A stretch of 47,146 nt of DNA from Burkholderiaceae bacterium (GTDB lineage: Bacteria; Pseudomonadota; Gammaproteobacteria; Burkholderiales; Burkholderiaceae_C): NCBI GenBank assembly GCA_024710165.1, contig JANJVG010000012.1, positions 1 to 47,146 of the forward strand, read 5' to 3'. The notes beneath the pieces are model-generated. The model did not search any database. It saw nothing but the letters and a program-made list of their open reading frames with translations, and was not told where the DNA came from. Below are positions 17,817-25,949 of this stretch, one piece after another (position 1 is the stretch's first letter; every line of letters begins with the position of its first letter). Position numbers and translations under genes: made by a program.

Positions 17817-18839
17817 ATGGCCCCTGACACGTTCCCAGCGCCATCCGCAAGCGAATCTGCCAAGCCCTTCAGCGTTCTGGTGGTCGAGGACATGGAGTCC
17901 CTGCGCTCGGCACTGGTGGCCGAGTTGCGGCATGCCGGTGTCTCCAGCGTACTGGAGGCCGGAGATGGCGATGCGGCCCTGCAGGCGTTCCGGCAGTTCC
18001 GGCCAGACCTGGTGCTGTTGGACATCCGCCTGCCAGGAAACGACGGCTACTGGGTTGCGCAGCAAATGCGCATTGCCGAACCAGGCGACTGGACGCCCAT
18101 CATCTTCCTGTCGGGGCTGGACAACGAACTGGACGTGTGGCGGGGCATTGAGGCCGGCGGCGATGACTACCTGACCAAGCCCGTCAAACCCATTGTGCTG
18201 GTCGCCAAGCTGCGCGCCATGCGACGCCTTTTGGACATGCGCCGCCGCCTGGTGGCGATGTCCGAAGAACTCCACCTGGCCAACGAGCGGCTGAACGCCA
18301 TGGTGGAGGTTGACGCGCTGACCGGTTTGCTCAACCGCAGGGGCTTTGACCAGCGCCTGCACAGCGAGATCCTTGCTGCACGGCGCGACGGCCAGCCGCT
18401 CACACTGATGCTCTGCGATCTGGACCACTTCAAGCTCTACAACGATTCGGCCGGCCATGTGCGGGGTGACGTCTGCCTGCAGCAGGTGGCCCGATTGCTG
18501 CGCGAGGTATGCGTCAGGCCACGCGACAGCGCAGCACGCTACGGAGGGGAAGAATTTGCGCTGATTCTGCCCAACACACCGCGCTCGGGCGCCATGACCT
18601 TTGCTCGCGCACTCGGGCAGGTGCTCAAAACCCGGGGAATTGCACATCCGGATTCACCGGTGGCGCAGTGGGTGACGATCTCCGGTGGCATCACCACCTG
18701 CGTGCCCGATGAATCCACCAGCGCCGAAAGCATGATCATGCGCGCCGATCAGGCCCTCTACGCGGCCAAGGCGCAGGGACGTGACCGCTTTTTCAGCTTC
18801 GAAATGCAGATGGACACCCTGGAGCAGCGCCATGGCTGA
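17817..18839 (+). CDS. response regulator diguanylate cyclase (REC-GGDEF)
   Basis: A 340-residue two-domain signalling protein that makes cyclic di-GMP from GTP. The receiver domain has VLVVEDME at its start, phosphoacceptor Asp69 (DLVLLDIRLPG) and DDYLTKPVKP (conserved lysine). A coiled linker leads to the GGDEF domain: DALTGLLNRRGFD, DLDHFKLYNDSAGH, and the active GGEEF at 243-247. An RxxD product-inhibition I-site is present at 234-237, five residues before GGEEF. No partner histidine kinase is nearby. It is probably active and feedback-inhibited. Confidence 0.93.
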   Translation: MAPDTFPAPSASESAKPFSVLVVEDMESLRSALVAELRHAGVSSVLEAGDGDAALQAFRQFRPDLVLLDIRLPGNDGYWVAQQMRIAEPGDWTPIIFLSGLDNELDVWRGIEAGGDDYLTKPVKPIVLVAKLRAMRRLLDMRRRLVAMSEELHLANERLNAMVEVDALTGLLNRRGFDQRLHSEILAARRDGQPLTLMLCDLDHFKLYNDSAGHVRGDVCLQQVARLLREVCVRPRDSAARYGGEEFALILPNTPRSGAMTFARALGQVLKTRGIAHPDSPVAQWVTISGGITTCVPDESTSAESMIMRADQALYAAKAQGRDRFFSFEMQMDTLEQRHG

Positions 18840-18872
18840 CGCGTTGCCCCCCCACATCCCTGCAAAAGCTCC

Positions 18873-19493
18873 ATGCGGCGCTCCTTGATCCTGTACCTCC
18901 CCGAATGGGCCCGGGACTGGCTGGAAGTCATCGTCCCGGTGGTGCAGATTGCGCTCATCCTGCTGGCCGCCTGGCTGCTGCTGCACCTGCTGGGCCGGCT
19001 GCTGACCCGTGCCGGGCGCCACTACCAGATCCCTCTGGAACTGCAGATGCCCATCCATGGGCTGATGCGCTGGACCATTTTTGCCGCCACCTTGCTGCTG
19101 GTGCTGGAGCGTCTGGGGGTCTCGGCCACGGTGCTGTGGACCGGCTTCACAGGCTTTGCCACGGTGGGCGCCGTGGCGTTTTTTGCGGCATGGAGCGTGC
19201 TGTCCAACCTGTTTTGCGCGTTCCTGATTTTCACGGTGGGTCCATTCCGGCTGGGCGACACCATTGAACTGCTCGACACCGCCGACAAACCCGGCGCCAA
19301 GGGCCGGGTGGTGGACATCAACCTGCTCTACACCACTTTGCAGGATGCCGAGGCCGGCCATGCCGGTACCTTGCTGCAAATTCCCAACACGCTGGTTTTT
19401 CAGCGCGTTCTGCGGCGCTGGGCGCCCGAGGATGCCCCCGCACCAGCTTGTGCCCCACAGGAATCCGCCCCGGACACGCCTTCAGTACCATAA
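18873..19493 (+). CDS. small MscS-like mechanosensitive channel protein
   Basis: A 206-residue inner-membrane protein with three predicted helices: WLEVIVPVVQIALILLAAWL, then MRWTIFAATLLLVLERLGV, and the Gly/Ala-rich pore helix TGFATVGAVAFFAAWSVLSN. A short beta domain (FTVGPFRLGDTIELL) and the NTLVFQRV segment typical of MscS follow. It lacks the large C-terminal alpha-beta vestibule, so it is shorter than E. coli MscS (286 residues). Its function as an osmotic release channel is inferred from the family. It is convergent with nagZ. Confidence 0.82.
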   Translation: MRRSLILYLPEWARDWLEVIVPVVQIALILLAAWLLLHLLGRLLTRAGRHYQIPLELQMPIHGLMRWTIFAATLLLVLERLGVSATVLWTGFTGFATVGAVAFFAAWSVLSNLFCAFLIFTVGPFRLGDTIELLDTADKPGAKGRVVDINLLYTTLQDAEAGHAGTLLQIPNTLVFQRVLRRWAPEDAPAPACAPQESAPDTPSVP

Positions 19494-19516
19494 CGGCACC
19501 AGCTGCGGGGTGCTTT

Positions 19517-20599
19517 TCAGGGCAGCATTTCCAGCGCTTGCAGGTAGGCGGGCTGGAACATCAGGTCGTCCCAGGCCTGCGGCAGGGTCTGCGGTAGCAA
19601 AGCCACCCGGCGCGATTCGCTATCCTGGCTGGCCTGCCACTGGCCCTGCGCCTGCCGCTCGGCCAGACCATCGAGCAGCGCATCCACCGCACGACCTTCA
19701 TCCAGACTCTGGTTGCACAGCAGCACCAGATCGCACCCGGCCTGCAGCGCAGCCACGGCTGCATCGGCGTACCCGACCAGCCGACCATCGATGCGGCGTG
19801 CACCCTCCATGCTCAGGTCGTCGCTGAAGATGGCGCCATCAAATCCCAGTCGCCCACGCAGAATGTCCTGCAGCCACTTGCGCGAGAAACCCGCCGGGCG
19901 CGAGTCCACTTTGGGGTAAATGACGTGTGCGGGCATCACGCTGGTGAGCGTGCTGCGCAGCCAGGCGTAGGGCGCAGCGTCGTCCTGCAAAATGGCCTTG
20001 AGGCTGCGGCGATCCACCGGAATGTCGGTGTGCGAGTCGGCCACGACAAAGCCATGCCCCGGAAAATGCTTGCCGCAATGCGCCATGCCCGCCTGCAGCA
20101 TGCCGTGGACCAGGCTTTTGGCCAGCAGCGCCACCACGCGCGGGTCGGCATGGAAGGCGCGGTCGCCAATCACCGTGCTGCCGCCCCAATCCAGGTCGAG
20201 CACGGGGGTGAAGGAGAAGTCCACCCCGCAGGCGCGCAATTCGCTGGCCAGCACGTAGCCTGCCGCCGTGGCGGCATTGGTCGCGCCCATGGCCCCGCTG
20301 CCCGGGCCGCCCTTGCCGTCCTGCATCCACATCGCACCCAGGGCGCTCATGGGCGGCAGGTGGGTAAATCCATCGGTTCGAAAGCGCTGCACGCGCCCGC
20401 CTTCATGGTCCACGCAGATCAGCAGGTCGTCACGCACGGCCTTGATGGCGCTGGTGAGTTCGAGCAGCTGCGCCCGGGTTTCCCAGTTGCGGGCAAACAG
20501 GATCACCCCACCGGTCAGCGGGTGCGCAAGCCGACGACGGTCGGCGGCGGTGAGCCGGGTACCGGCTACGTCAAGAATGAGAGGTGCGTGTTCCATCAT
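19517..20599 (-). CDS. nagZ: beta-N-acetylglucosaminidase, family GH3
   Basis: A cytoplasmic glycosidase that removes GlcNAc from GlcNAc-1,6-anhydroMurNAc peptides during peptidoglycan recycling. It has 360 residues. The start shows EHAPLILDVAGTRLT. CVDHEGGRVQRFR and KHFPGHGFVVADSHTDIPVD are the mobile loop motifs with the catalytic histidine. FSDDLSMEGA (Asp260/261) contains the nucleophile. Two adjacent ATGs at 20599 and 20596 are possible starts. It is the last gene of the long minus-strand run, separated from acpS by a hairpin repeat copy. Confidence 0.95.
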   Translation of the reverse strand: MMEHAPLILDVAGTRLTAADRRRLAHPLTGGVILFARNWETRAQLLELTSAIKAVRDDLLICVDHEGGRVQRFRTDGFTHLPPMSALGAMWMQDGKGGPGSGAMGATNAATAAGYVLASELRACGVDFSFTPVLDLDWGGSTVIGDRAFHADPRVVALLAKSLVHGMLQAGMAHCGKHFPGHGFVVADSHTDIPVDRRSLKAILQDDAAPYAWLRSTLTSVMPAHVIYPKVDSRPAGFSRKWLQDILRGRLGFDGAIFSDDLSMEGARRIDGRLVGYADAAVAALQAGCDLVLLCNQSLDEGRAVDALLDGLAERQAQGQWQASQDSESRRVALLPQTLPQAWDDLMFQPAYLQALEMLP

Positions 20600-20604
20600 G
20601 TACT

Positions 20605-20658
20605 CAAAAATGCTACTATTTTTATAGCTATCAGTGCTTATGAATCAAGCGCCAGGTG
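20605..20658 (+). repeat. dispersed hairpin repeat, copy R2
   Basis: Read on the plus strand: AAATGCTACTATTTTTATAG, then CAGTGCTTATGAATCAAGCGC and a CAGGTGCC tail. The right arm overlaps the 3' end of acpS and supplies its last codons and TGA stop (20645-20647). Confidence 0.8.
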
Positions 20659-21049
20659 CCAATTTCTCCACGACACAGAAGCTCGCGGCGTAGTCGGTTT
20701 CATCGGTCACGCTCAGGTGCGCCGTGAGTCCGCGTGCATCAAACCATTCCTTGAGCGCTCCATGCAGCACGATGACGGGCTGGCCGCTGGACAGCGTCCC
20801 CACCTCGCACGCGCGCCAGGTCATGGGCATGTGCATGCCCAGACCGATGGCCTTGCTGAACGCTTCCTTGGCAGAAAAACGCGTCGCCAGGTAGCGCACG
20901 CCACGCTCGGGCCACCGCGCGCTGCGCGCGTGCCATGTAAGCAGCTCGGCATCGCTGAGCACCTTTTCGGCAAAGCGGTCGCCATGGCGTTCCAGGCTTG
21001 CACGGATGCGGCGCACGTCACAGATGTCAGTGCCGATACCGTAAATCAT
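20645..21049 (-). CDS. acpS: holo-[acyl-carrier-protein] synthase
   Basis: Transfers 4'-phosphopantetheine from CoA to acyl carrier protein. The 134-residue AcpS form begins [15 protein letters not shown], with the metal-binding Asp, and has [15 protein letters not shown], the catalytic Glu/Lys motif. The ACP substrate (acpP) is encoded 12 kb away in the same minus-strand run. The C-terminal residues APGA and the stop codon lie in repeat arm R2, so the 3' end may vary between strains. It starts 57 nt downstream of pdxJ across repeat R3. Confidence 0.95.
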   Translation of the reverse strand: MIYGIGTDICDVRRIRASLERHGDRFAEKVLSDAELLTWHARSARWPERGVRYLATRFSAKEAFSKAIGLGMHMPMTWRACEVGTLSSGQPVIVLHGALKEWFDARGLTAHLSVTDETDYAASFCVVEKLAPGA

Positions 21050-21061
21050 GGATTTGAATAA

Positions 21062-21108
21062 AAAGTGCCTCCAGCGCTTATTCAGAAAGCGCCAGCAGCT
21101 ATTGAATC
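21062..21108 (-). repeat. dispersed hairpin repeat, copy R3
   Basis: On the minus strand: TTCAATAGCTGCTGGCGCTT, then AATAAGCGCTGGAGGCAC. It fills the pdxJ-acpS gap and begins within the pdxJ TGA stop. Its arms GGCGCTT and AAGCGCT(GG) can pair. Confidence 0.8.
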
Positions 21109-21871
21109 AGGAGCAACCCGCATCGATACATGCCTGGTAGGCTTGCACCGTGGCGACATAACCCAGCTCCAGCGCATCGGCAATCAGGGCATGGCCGATG
21201 GACACTTCCAGCACCCCGGGCACCATGTGCACAAACGCTGCCAGGTTGTCGCGGTTGAGGTCATGCCCGGCGTTCACGCCCAGCCCCGCGTCCAGTGCTG
21301 CCTGCGCGGCCGCGCGGTAGCGCTCCAGTTCCACAGACTGTTGGCCGGTGCCCCAGGCGGCGGCGTAGGGCTCGGTGTAGAGCTCGACACGGTCGGCACC
21401 CACGGCGCGGGCCTGCGCCATCTGCGCGGGCACCGGGTCCATGAACAGGCTCACGCGCACACCCAGCTGCTTGCACTCGGCAATCAGCGGGCGCAGGCGC
21501 TCGGCATCCTGCGGAAAGCTCCAGCCGTGGTCGCTGGTGAACTGGTCTTCGCTGTCGGGCACGAAGGTGGCCTGGTGGGGCCGTACCTGGCGGATGAAGT
21601 CCATCAGGTTCTGCGAAGGGTTGCCTTCGATGTTGTATTCGCGGTCGGGCCAGGCGCGCATCAGCTCGGCCAGTTCGTGCACATCGTGGGCGCGGATGTG
21701 CCGCTCGTCAGGGCGCGGGTGCACGGTGATGCCCTGGGCACCCGCCTGCAGGCACAGCAGCGCCGCGCGGGTGACGCTGGGAATGCCCAGGTGGCGGGTG
21801 TTGCGTACCAGCGCGACCTTGTTGACATTGACCGACAGCGCGGTGCGGTGCCTGGAAAGAAGTGACGTCAT
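21107..21871 (-). CDS. pdxJ: pyridoxine 5'-phosphate synthase
   Basis: Condenses 1-deoxyxylulose 5-phosphate with 3-amino-2-oxopropyl phosphate in vitamin B6 synthesis. The TIM-barrel protein has 254 residues: LSVNVNKVALVRNTR near the start, QAGAQGITVHPRPDERHI (catalytic Glu and His), FVPDSEDQFTSDHGW and LGVNAGHDLNRDNL. All are PdxJ signatures. It sits in the conserved recO-pdxJ-acpS order. A 28-codon ORF lies directly upstream, and repeat R3 follows its stop. Confidence 0.96.
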   Translation of the reverse strand: MTSLLSRHRTALSVNVNKVALVRNTRHLGIPSVTRAALLCLQAGAQGITVHPRPDERHIRAHDVHELAELMRAWPDREYNIEGNPSQNLMDFIRQVRPHQATFVPDSEDQFTSDHGWSFPQDAERLRPLIAECKQLGVRVSLFMDPVPAQMAQARAVGADRVELYTEPYAAAWGTGQQSVELERYRAAAQAALDAGLGVNAGHDLNRDNLAAFVHMVPGVLEVSIGHALIADALELGYVATVQAYQACIDAGCS

Positions 21872-21877
21872 AAAAGC

Positions 21878-21964
21878 TTACGCAAAAGGCTGTGATGTGG
21901 GCAGTGCAAACGTACGACAAGCAGCCGCAACAAAGTGAGAGCGCCTTTGGGGAAGTTCGGTCAT
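21878..21964 (-). CDS. small ORF between recO and pdxJ, 28 residues, unknown
   Basis: The [23 protein letters not shown] plus eight more residues starts at an ATG that overlaps the recO stop (ATGA, 21961-21964). It ends with TAA 6 nt before the pdxJ ATG, so it exactly fills the gap. Its initiation region (AAGCTTTATGACCGAACTTC) resembles that of pdxJ (AAGCTTTTATGACGTCACTT), which suggests a duplicated 5' end or a shared initiation element. No family is recognised, and it may be translated only to couple recO and pdxJ. Whether it is a true gene is uncertain. Confidence 0.3.
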   Translation of the reverse strand: MTELPQRRSHFVAAACRTFALPTSQPFA

Positions 21965-22722
21965 AAAGCTTGCATGTCCATCATGAACTGGCGCGTGCGC
22001 AACAGCGGGCTGCCGCAATGGTATTGCAACAGGGTCCGCAGTTGCGGCTTGAGCTCGGTGGCCAAGAGCGCCACGGCGTGCAGCAGGTGCGTGAAGTGCG
22101 CGCCGTCGTCCAGCGCTGCCTCCAGGGTGCGCCACTGCGTGCCGCTCAGGCTGGCGCGCTCCGAGGTGGTGGCGGCACGCAAGCCGCCTTCCGCCACCAG
22201 GGTGTAGCGGGCCTGCGGCTCCAGAGCTGCATAGGTGAGCGTCTGCACATCGAGCGCCGGCAACAGACCGATCTCGCGCAGCATCAGCAGCTCGAAGCTG
22301 CGCAGCACGGGTTCCAGGGCTTCGCCATGCTCGCTCGCCAGCACCCGCACCACGGCGCTGTAGGTGTCGAACAGCCGGGCATGCGGGTCGTCGCGCGCCA
22401 GCAGGCGCAGCAGCAGTTCGTTGAGGTAGATGCCCGAGAGCAGCGCATCGCCCGTGGGCATGATGTGGCCGCCCACCCATTCGGCGCCCTTGAGGGTGTG
22501 GATGTCGCCCGCGCCCGCATCGCTTTGCGTCCAGGTCAGGTGCAGGGGCTGTAACGGCAGCAGTACGGGCCGGAAATTGGAGCTCGGCTTCTTAGCCCCC
22601 TTGGCCACCAGCGCGGTGCGACCGTGGTGGCGCGTGAACACCTCAAGGATGACGCTGGACTCGCTCCAGTCGTAGCGGTGCAGCACGAAGGCGGGTTCGT
22701 TGGAGAAACGGCGGGCGGGCAT
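21961..22722 (-). CDS. recO: DNA repair protein RecO
   Basis: Recombination mediator that works with RecF and RecR to load RecA on SSB-coated single-stranded DNA. The 253 residues begin with the OB-fold [20 protein letters not shown], then [21 protein letters not shown] helical domain follows, with [20 protein letters not shown] and [15 protein letters not shown]. Metal-binding cysteines are not apparent, as in many betaproteobacterial RecO proteins. Its start codon is directly adjacent to repeat R4, which separates it from era. Confidence 0.95.
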   Translation of the reverse strand: MPARRFSNEPAFVLHRYDWSESSVILEVFTRHHGRTALVAKGAKKPSSNFRPVLLPLQPLHLTWTQSDAGAGDIHTLKGAEWVGGHIMPTGDALLSGIYLNELLLRLLARDDPHARLFDTYSAVVRVLASEHGEALEPVLRSFELLMLREIGLLPALDVQTLTYAALEPQARYTLVAEGGLRAATTSERASLSGTQWRTLEAALDDGAHFTHLLHAVALLATELKPQLRTLLQYHCGSPLLRTRQFMMDMQAL

Positions 22723-22786
22723 GATGCTATTTTTTCAATAGCTGCAAGCGCTTTATAAATAAGCGCTGGTGGCCAATTTCATTCAA
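22721..22786 (+). repeat. dispersed hairpin repeat, copy R4
   Basis: On the plus strand: GATGCTATTTTTTCAATAGC, then AAGCGCTTTATAAATAAGCG and CTGGTGGCCAATTTCATTC. This is the best-preserved copy. AAGCGCTT and AAGCGCTGG form inverted arms. It overlaps the first base of recO and occupies the 5' half of the era-recO gap; the remaining 84 nt show no gene. Confidence 0.82.
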
Positions 22787-22870
22787 TTACCTGTCACCAC
22801 GCACAGCCTGCGTACAGACACCGTGGAACGGTCTTGGCCGGGCCATTGGCGCCTCGGAGGGCGGCGCCCC

Positions 22871-23887
22871 TCACTCATACCCGAACGAGCGCACACGCGC
22901 CTCGTCATCGGCCCAGCCCGAGCGCACCTTGACCCACAGCTCCAGGAAGACCTTGGCGTCGAGGAGCTTTTCCAGCTCCTGGCGTGCCTCGGTGCCAATG
23001 CGCTTGAGGCGCTCGCCCTTGTCGCCGATGACCATCATCTTGTGGTTGTCGCGCTCGACGACGATGGTGGCGGCGATCTTTACCAGGCGCTTGTGCTGCT
23101 TGCTTTTTTCCTCATCGAACTTGTCGATGATGACGGTGGAGGTGTAGGGCAATTCGTCGCCCGTGAAGCGGAAAAGCTTCTCGCGCACGGTTTCGGAGGC
23201 CAGGAATTTTTCGCTGCGGTCGGTCAGCTCGTCCTCGCCGTACCACCAGGGCTGCTCGGGCAGGTATTTCTCGCAGATGCCATAGAGCCGCTCGATGTCA
23301 CCCTTGTTCTTGGCCGACATGGGAACGAACTCGGCAAACGGGTGGCGCTCCTGCATGCTCTTGAGCCAGGGGGCGATTTCGGCGCGGCGGTGGATGTTGT
23401 CGAGCTTGTTGGCAATCAACAGGGTGGGGATGCCAGGCTTGAACAGACTCAACACCTTGGCATCGGCCAGCGTGAAACTGCCCGCCTCGACCACGAACAG
23501 GATCAGGTCCACATCACCAATGGCGCCCATCACGGTCTTGTTGAGCGACTTGTTCAGCGCCGTGGCATGGCGTGTCTGGAAGCCCGGCGTGTCGACAAAC
23601 ACGAATTGCGTCTGCCCCATGGTCCGGATGCCGGTGATACGGTGGCGCGTGGTCTGCGCCTTGCGCGAGGTGATGCTGATTTTTTGCCCGACCAGCGCGT
23701 TGAGCAGCGTGGATTTGCCAACATTGGGCTTACCTACGATGGCGATCACGCCGCAACGCTGGCCCTCAACGTCTGTTGCGGCACCGGCCGGCCGGGCTGC
23801 GGCCAGCATGGCTTCCAGGTCATTTTGGCCTTCAGCGCCCGATTCGTCTGCGCTGTCAGCTACATTTTTTGTAGCATCTTCATTCAT
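22871..23887 (-). CDS. era: GTPase Era with an N-terminal extension
   Basis: Essential GTPase that binds the 3' end of 16S rRNA during 30S maturation. It has 338 residues against 301 in E. coli. The G domain has Walker [11 protein letters not shown], switch regions TTRHRITGI and DTPGFQ, and NKLD. The C-terminal KH domain shows the signature around [14 protein letters not shown]. About 40 residues precede the G domain, and residues 4-23 appear to be encoded by a copy of the dispersed hairpin repeat (see findings). The start ATG at 23887 overlaps the rnc stop by 4 nt (ATGA), which supports this start. Met27 is an alternative. Confidence 0.96.
   Translation of the reverse strand: MNEDATKNVADSADESGAEGQNDLEAMLAAARPAGAATDVEGQRCGVIAIVGKPNVGKSTLLNALVGQKISITSRKAQTTRHRITGIRTMGQTQFVFVDTPGFQTRHATALNKSLNKTVMGAIGDVDLILFVVEAGSFTLADAKVLSLFKPGIPTLLIANKLDNIHRRAEIAPWLKSMQERHPFAEFVPMSAKNKGDIERLYGICEKYLPEQPWWYGEDELTDRSEKFLASETVREKLFRFTGDELPYTSTVIIDKFDEEKSKQHKRLVKIAATIVVERDNHKMMVIGDKGERLKRIGTEARQELEKLLDAKVFLELWVKVRSGWADDEARVRSFGYE
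23819..23878 (-). repeat. repeat-like segment inside the era coding region (copy R7)
   Basis: On the minus strand: GATGCTACAAAAAATGTAGC, then GACAGCGC, and GGGCGCTGAAGGCCAAAATG. Left end, TAGCTG core, GCGC arms and GGCCAA tail line up in order with intergenic copies R1 and R4, over about 60 nt. It is translated in frame as Era residues 4-23. Confidence 0.5.
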
Positions 23888-24567
23888 GGGTGTCTTGCTT
23901 TCAATGTGGCCAGCATGGCCGTCGCTGCAGACTGCTCGCCTGCACGGCGTGAACCGCCAATACCGCGCTCTGTGAGCGACAGTTCAGGAATGGCGCATTC
24001 CACGTCAAAGGTCTGCTTGTGCGCCGCGCCCACGGTGCCCACCACACGGTACTGGGGCAACTGCATTTTGCGGCCCTGCAGCCACTCCTGCAATGCGGTC
24101 TTGGCATCCTTGGCGGCCGCTTCCATCTGGGGGTTGATCTCGACAGATTCAAAAAGGCGATGCACCAGCGCCTCGGCCGGGGCGTAGCCGGCATCCAGGT
24201 ACACGGCGCCCAGCAGCGCCTCCAGGGCGTCGGCCAGGATGGAGGCACGCTTGTGCCCGCCCGAGCGCGCCTCGCCCTCGCCCAGGCGCAGCACTTCGGA
24301 CAGGCGCAGACCCAGGGCCAGCTGGTGCAGGGTCGCTTCCTTGACAAGATTGGCGCGCACGCGCGAGAGGTCGCCCTCGGGCAGGGAGCTCAGGCGTTGG
24401 TACAAGAGGCTGGAGACCGCCAGGTTCAGCACGGAATCGCCCAGAAACTCCAGCCGCTCGTTGTGGTCGGCACTGAAGCTGCGGTGCGTCACGGCGCGCT
24501 GAAGCAGCGCGGGATCAGAAAACCGGTGCTGCAGCCGTGTCTGCAGCGAGACAAGCGCAGAAGACAC
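23884..24567 (-). CDS. rnc: ribonuclease III
   Basis: Double-strand-specific endoribonuclease that processes rRNA precursors and mRNA. It has 227 residues: an RNase III domain with signature [16 protein letters not shown] and the second acidic cluster [16 protein letters not shown], then a dsRNA-binding domain ending [13 protein letters not shown]. The start is a GTG at 24567-24565, immediately after the TAG of the preceding gene. This fits translational coupling and explains why no ATG is found at the expected site. It overlaps era by 4 nt. Confidence 0.95.
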   Translation of the reverse strand: MSSALVSLQTRLQHRFSDPALLQRAVTHRSFSADHNERLEFLGDSVLNLAVSSLLYQRLSSLPEGDLSRVRANLVKEATLHQLALGLRLSEVLRLGEGEARSGGHKRASILADALEALLGAVYLDAGYAPAEALVHRLFESVEINPQMEAAAKDAKTALQEWLQGRKMQLPQYRVVGTVGAAHKQTFDVECAIPELSLTERGIGGSRRAGEQSAATAMLATLKARHP

Positions 24568-24933
24568 CTACTTGGTCGACTCTTCAAAACGATAGACAAG
24601 GTAAGCAGGGCCCGCCAACGGAATCTCGCGCGCGTACTTGTAGGACACGACCACCTTGTCGCCGCGCTTGGTGACGTCGAGGTCCTTGCCACTGATCGAG
24701 CTGATCTCGTCGATCTGTGCGGCCTTGTCAAAAATGGCACGCACATCCGGCACCGTCGAACCTTCCTTGGCCGCCTTGGCGGCCGCCTTCTGGATGGCCT
24801 GGTGCTCGAGAAAAACCGGAACCGACTGACCACCAATGGCAAAGGCGGCCACTGCAAACAGGCCGATGACGATGACACCAATGAACGACAGGCCACGCTG
24901 GCGCGTCCGGCGGGCTGTACGGTGAACTTGCAT
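24568..24933 (-). CDS. DUF4845 single-pass membrane protein
   Basis: A 121-residue protein: a basic N-terminus (HRTARRTRQRG), one hydrophobic helix LSFIGVIVIGLFAVAAFAIG, and a soluble extracytoplasmic part ending VSYKYAREIPLAGPAYLVYR. This matches DUF4845, found between lepB and rnc in many beta- and gammaproteobacteria. Its function is unknown. The N-terminus resembles prepilin-type leaders (RGLSFIGV) but lacks the usual GFTLIE form. Its stop abuts the rnc start. Confidence 0.85.
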   Translation of the reverse strand: MQVHRTARRTRQRGLSFIGVIVIGLFAVAAFAIGGQSVPVFLEHQAIQKAAAKAAKEGSTVPDVRAIFDKAAQIDEISSISGKDLDVTKRGDKVVVSYKYAREIPLAGPAYLVYRFEESTK

Positions 24934-24974
24934 AACCTATCCTCTCTTGGGTTGTTGGCCGCTTGGGGTGCAGC

Positions 24975-25949
24975 TCAGTGGAAGGGTCCGATGCGCTTGA
25001 GGTTGCCGAAGTTCATCCAGACAAAAAAGGCCTTGCCCACGATGTGCGACTCCGGGACAAACCCCCAATAGCGCGAGTCGAGCGAATTATCGCGGTTGTC
25101 ACCCATCATGAAGTAATGCCCCTCGGGCACCTCGCACACCACGCCTTCCACACTGTAACGGCAGTTGTCACGGTAGGCAAAGTGGCTGGCCCCCTGGATG
25201 AATGCCGGCACATCGGGGTTGTTGAGCAGGCGGTGGGGAGCCGCCCCCAGCTGCTCTTCGAATTGCTTGAAGTAACGCATGGCGCCGTCGTCAAAAAAGT
25301 CGGCGGCGGACGCCGTCTGCACCGGCTGGCCGTTGATGGTCAGGCGCTTGTTCAGATACGCCACTTCATCACCCGGAACTCCCACCACGCGCTTGATGTA
25401 ATCCAGGTTGGGCTGGGGCGGGTAACGAAAAACCATCACGTCGCCACGCTGCGGCGCATTGCCTTCGATGATCTTGGTGTGGATGACCGGCAGGCGCACC
25501 CCATAGGTGAACTTGTTCACCAGAATGAGGTCGCCCACCAGCAGGGTGGGAATCATCGAGCCCGAGGGAATCTTGAAGGGCTCGAACAAGAAAGAGCGCA
25601 GCAGAAAAACAGCGGCAATCACCGGGAACAGACCAGCCGTCCAGTCCAGCCACCAGGGCTGCATGAGCAGCCGCTCTTTGGAGTCCTGTACATCGATATC
25701 GACCTTGGCGATACCCATGCGGTCGAGTTCGGCGCGGCGCCGGGCAGCGGCATCTTCGATAGCCTGGGCGGCGCGGCGGCGTTGCGGCAGGAAATAAAAC
25801 CGCTCGCCCAGCCAGTAGGCGCCGGTCACCACGGTGGCCAGGAACAGCAACAGGGCAAAATTGCCTTCGATCGCCCCAAAGTACCAGGCACCCATATAGC
25901 CGGCAAAGGCGGCCAGCACGAGCGAGGTCAGAATCTGCATGGCCTGCAT
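24975..25949 (-). CDS. lepB: signal peptidase I
   Basis: Inner-membrane serine-lysine protease that removes signal peptides from exported proteins. It has 324 residues: N-terminal helices at about 5-48 and 103-118, catalytic Ser131 in IPSGSMIPTLLVGD, general base Lys186 in DYIKRVVGVPGDE, and box E GDNRDNSLDSRYWG. The start chosen is the ATG at 25949, which overlaps the lepA TGA by one base (TGATG) and has GGAGG upstream. A second ATG at 25940 is possible. The open frame extends into lepA but is not coding there. DegP and other exported proteins in this window are expected substrates. Confidence 0.96.
   Translation of the reverse strand: MQAMQILTSLVLAAFAGYMGAWYFGAIEGNFALLLFLATVVTGAYWLGERFYFLPQRRRAAQAIEDAAARRRAELDRMGIAKVDIDVQDSKERLLMQPWWLDWTAGLFPVIAAVFLLRSFLFEPFKIPSGSMIPTLLVGDLILVNKFTYGVRLPVIHTKIIEGNAPQRGDVMVFRYPPQPNLDYIKRVVGVPGDEVAYLNKRLTINGQPVQTASAADFFDDGAMRYFKQFEEQLGAAPHRLLNNPDVPAFIQGASHFAYRDNCRYSVEGVVCEVPEGHYFMMGDNRDNSLDSRYWGFVPESHIVGKAFFVWMNFGNLKRIGPFH

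Noticed and set aside
15647-18025. A 792-codon minus-strand open frame across the sugar transferase and lysS
   Set aside because: It is antisense to two unmistakable genes. The protein is His/Gln/Ala/Gly-rich without any recognisable motif.
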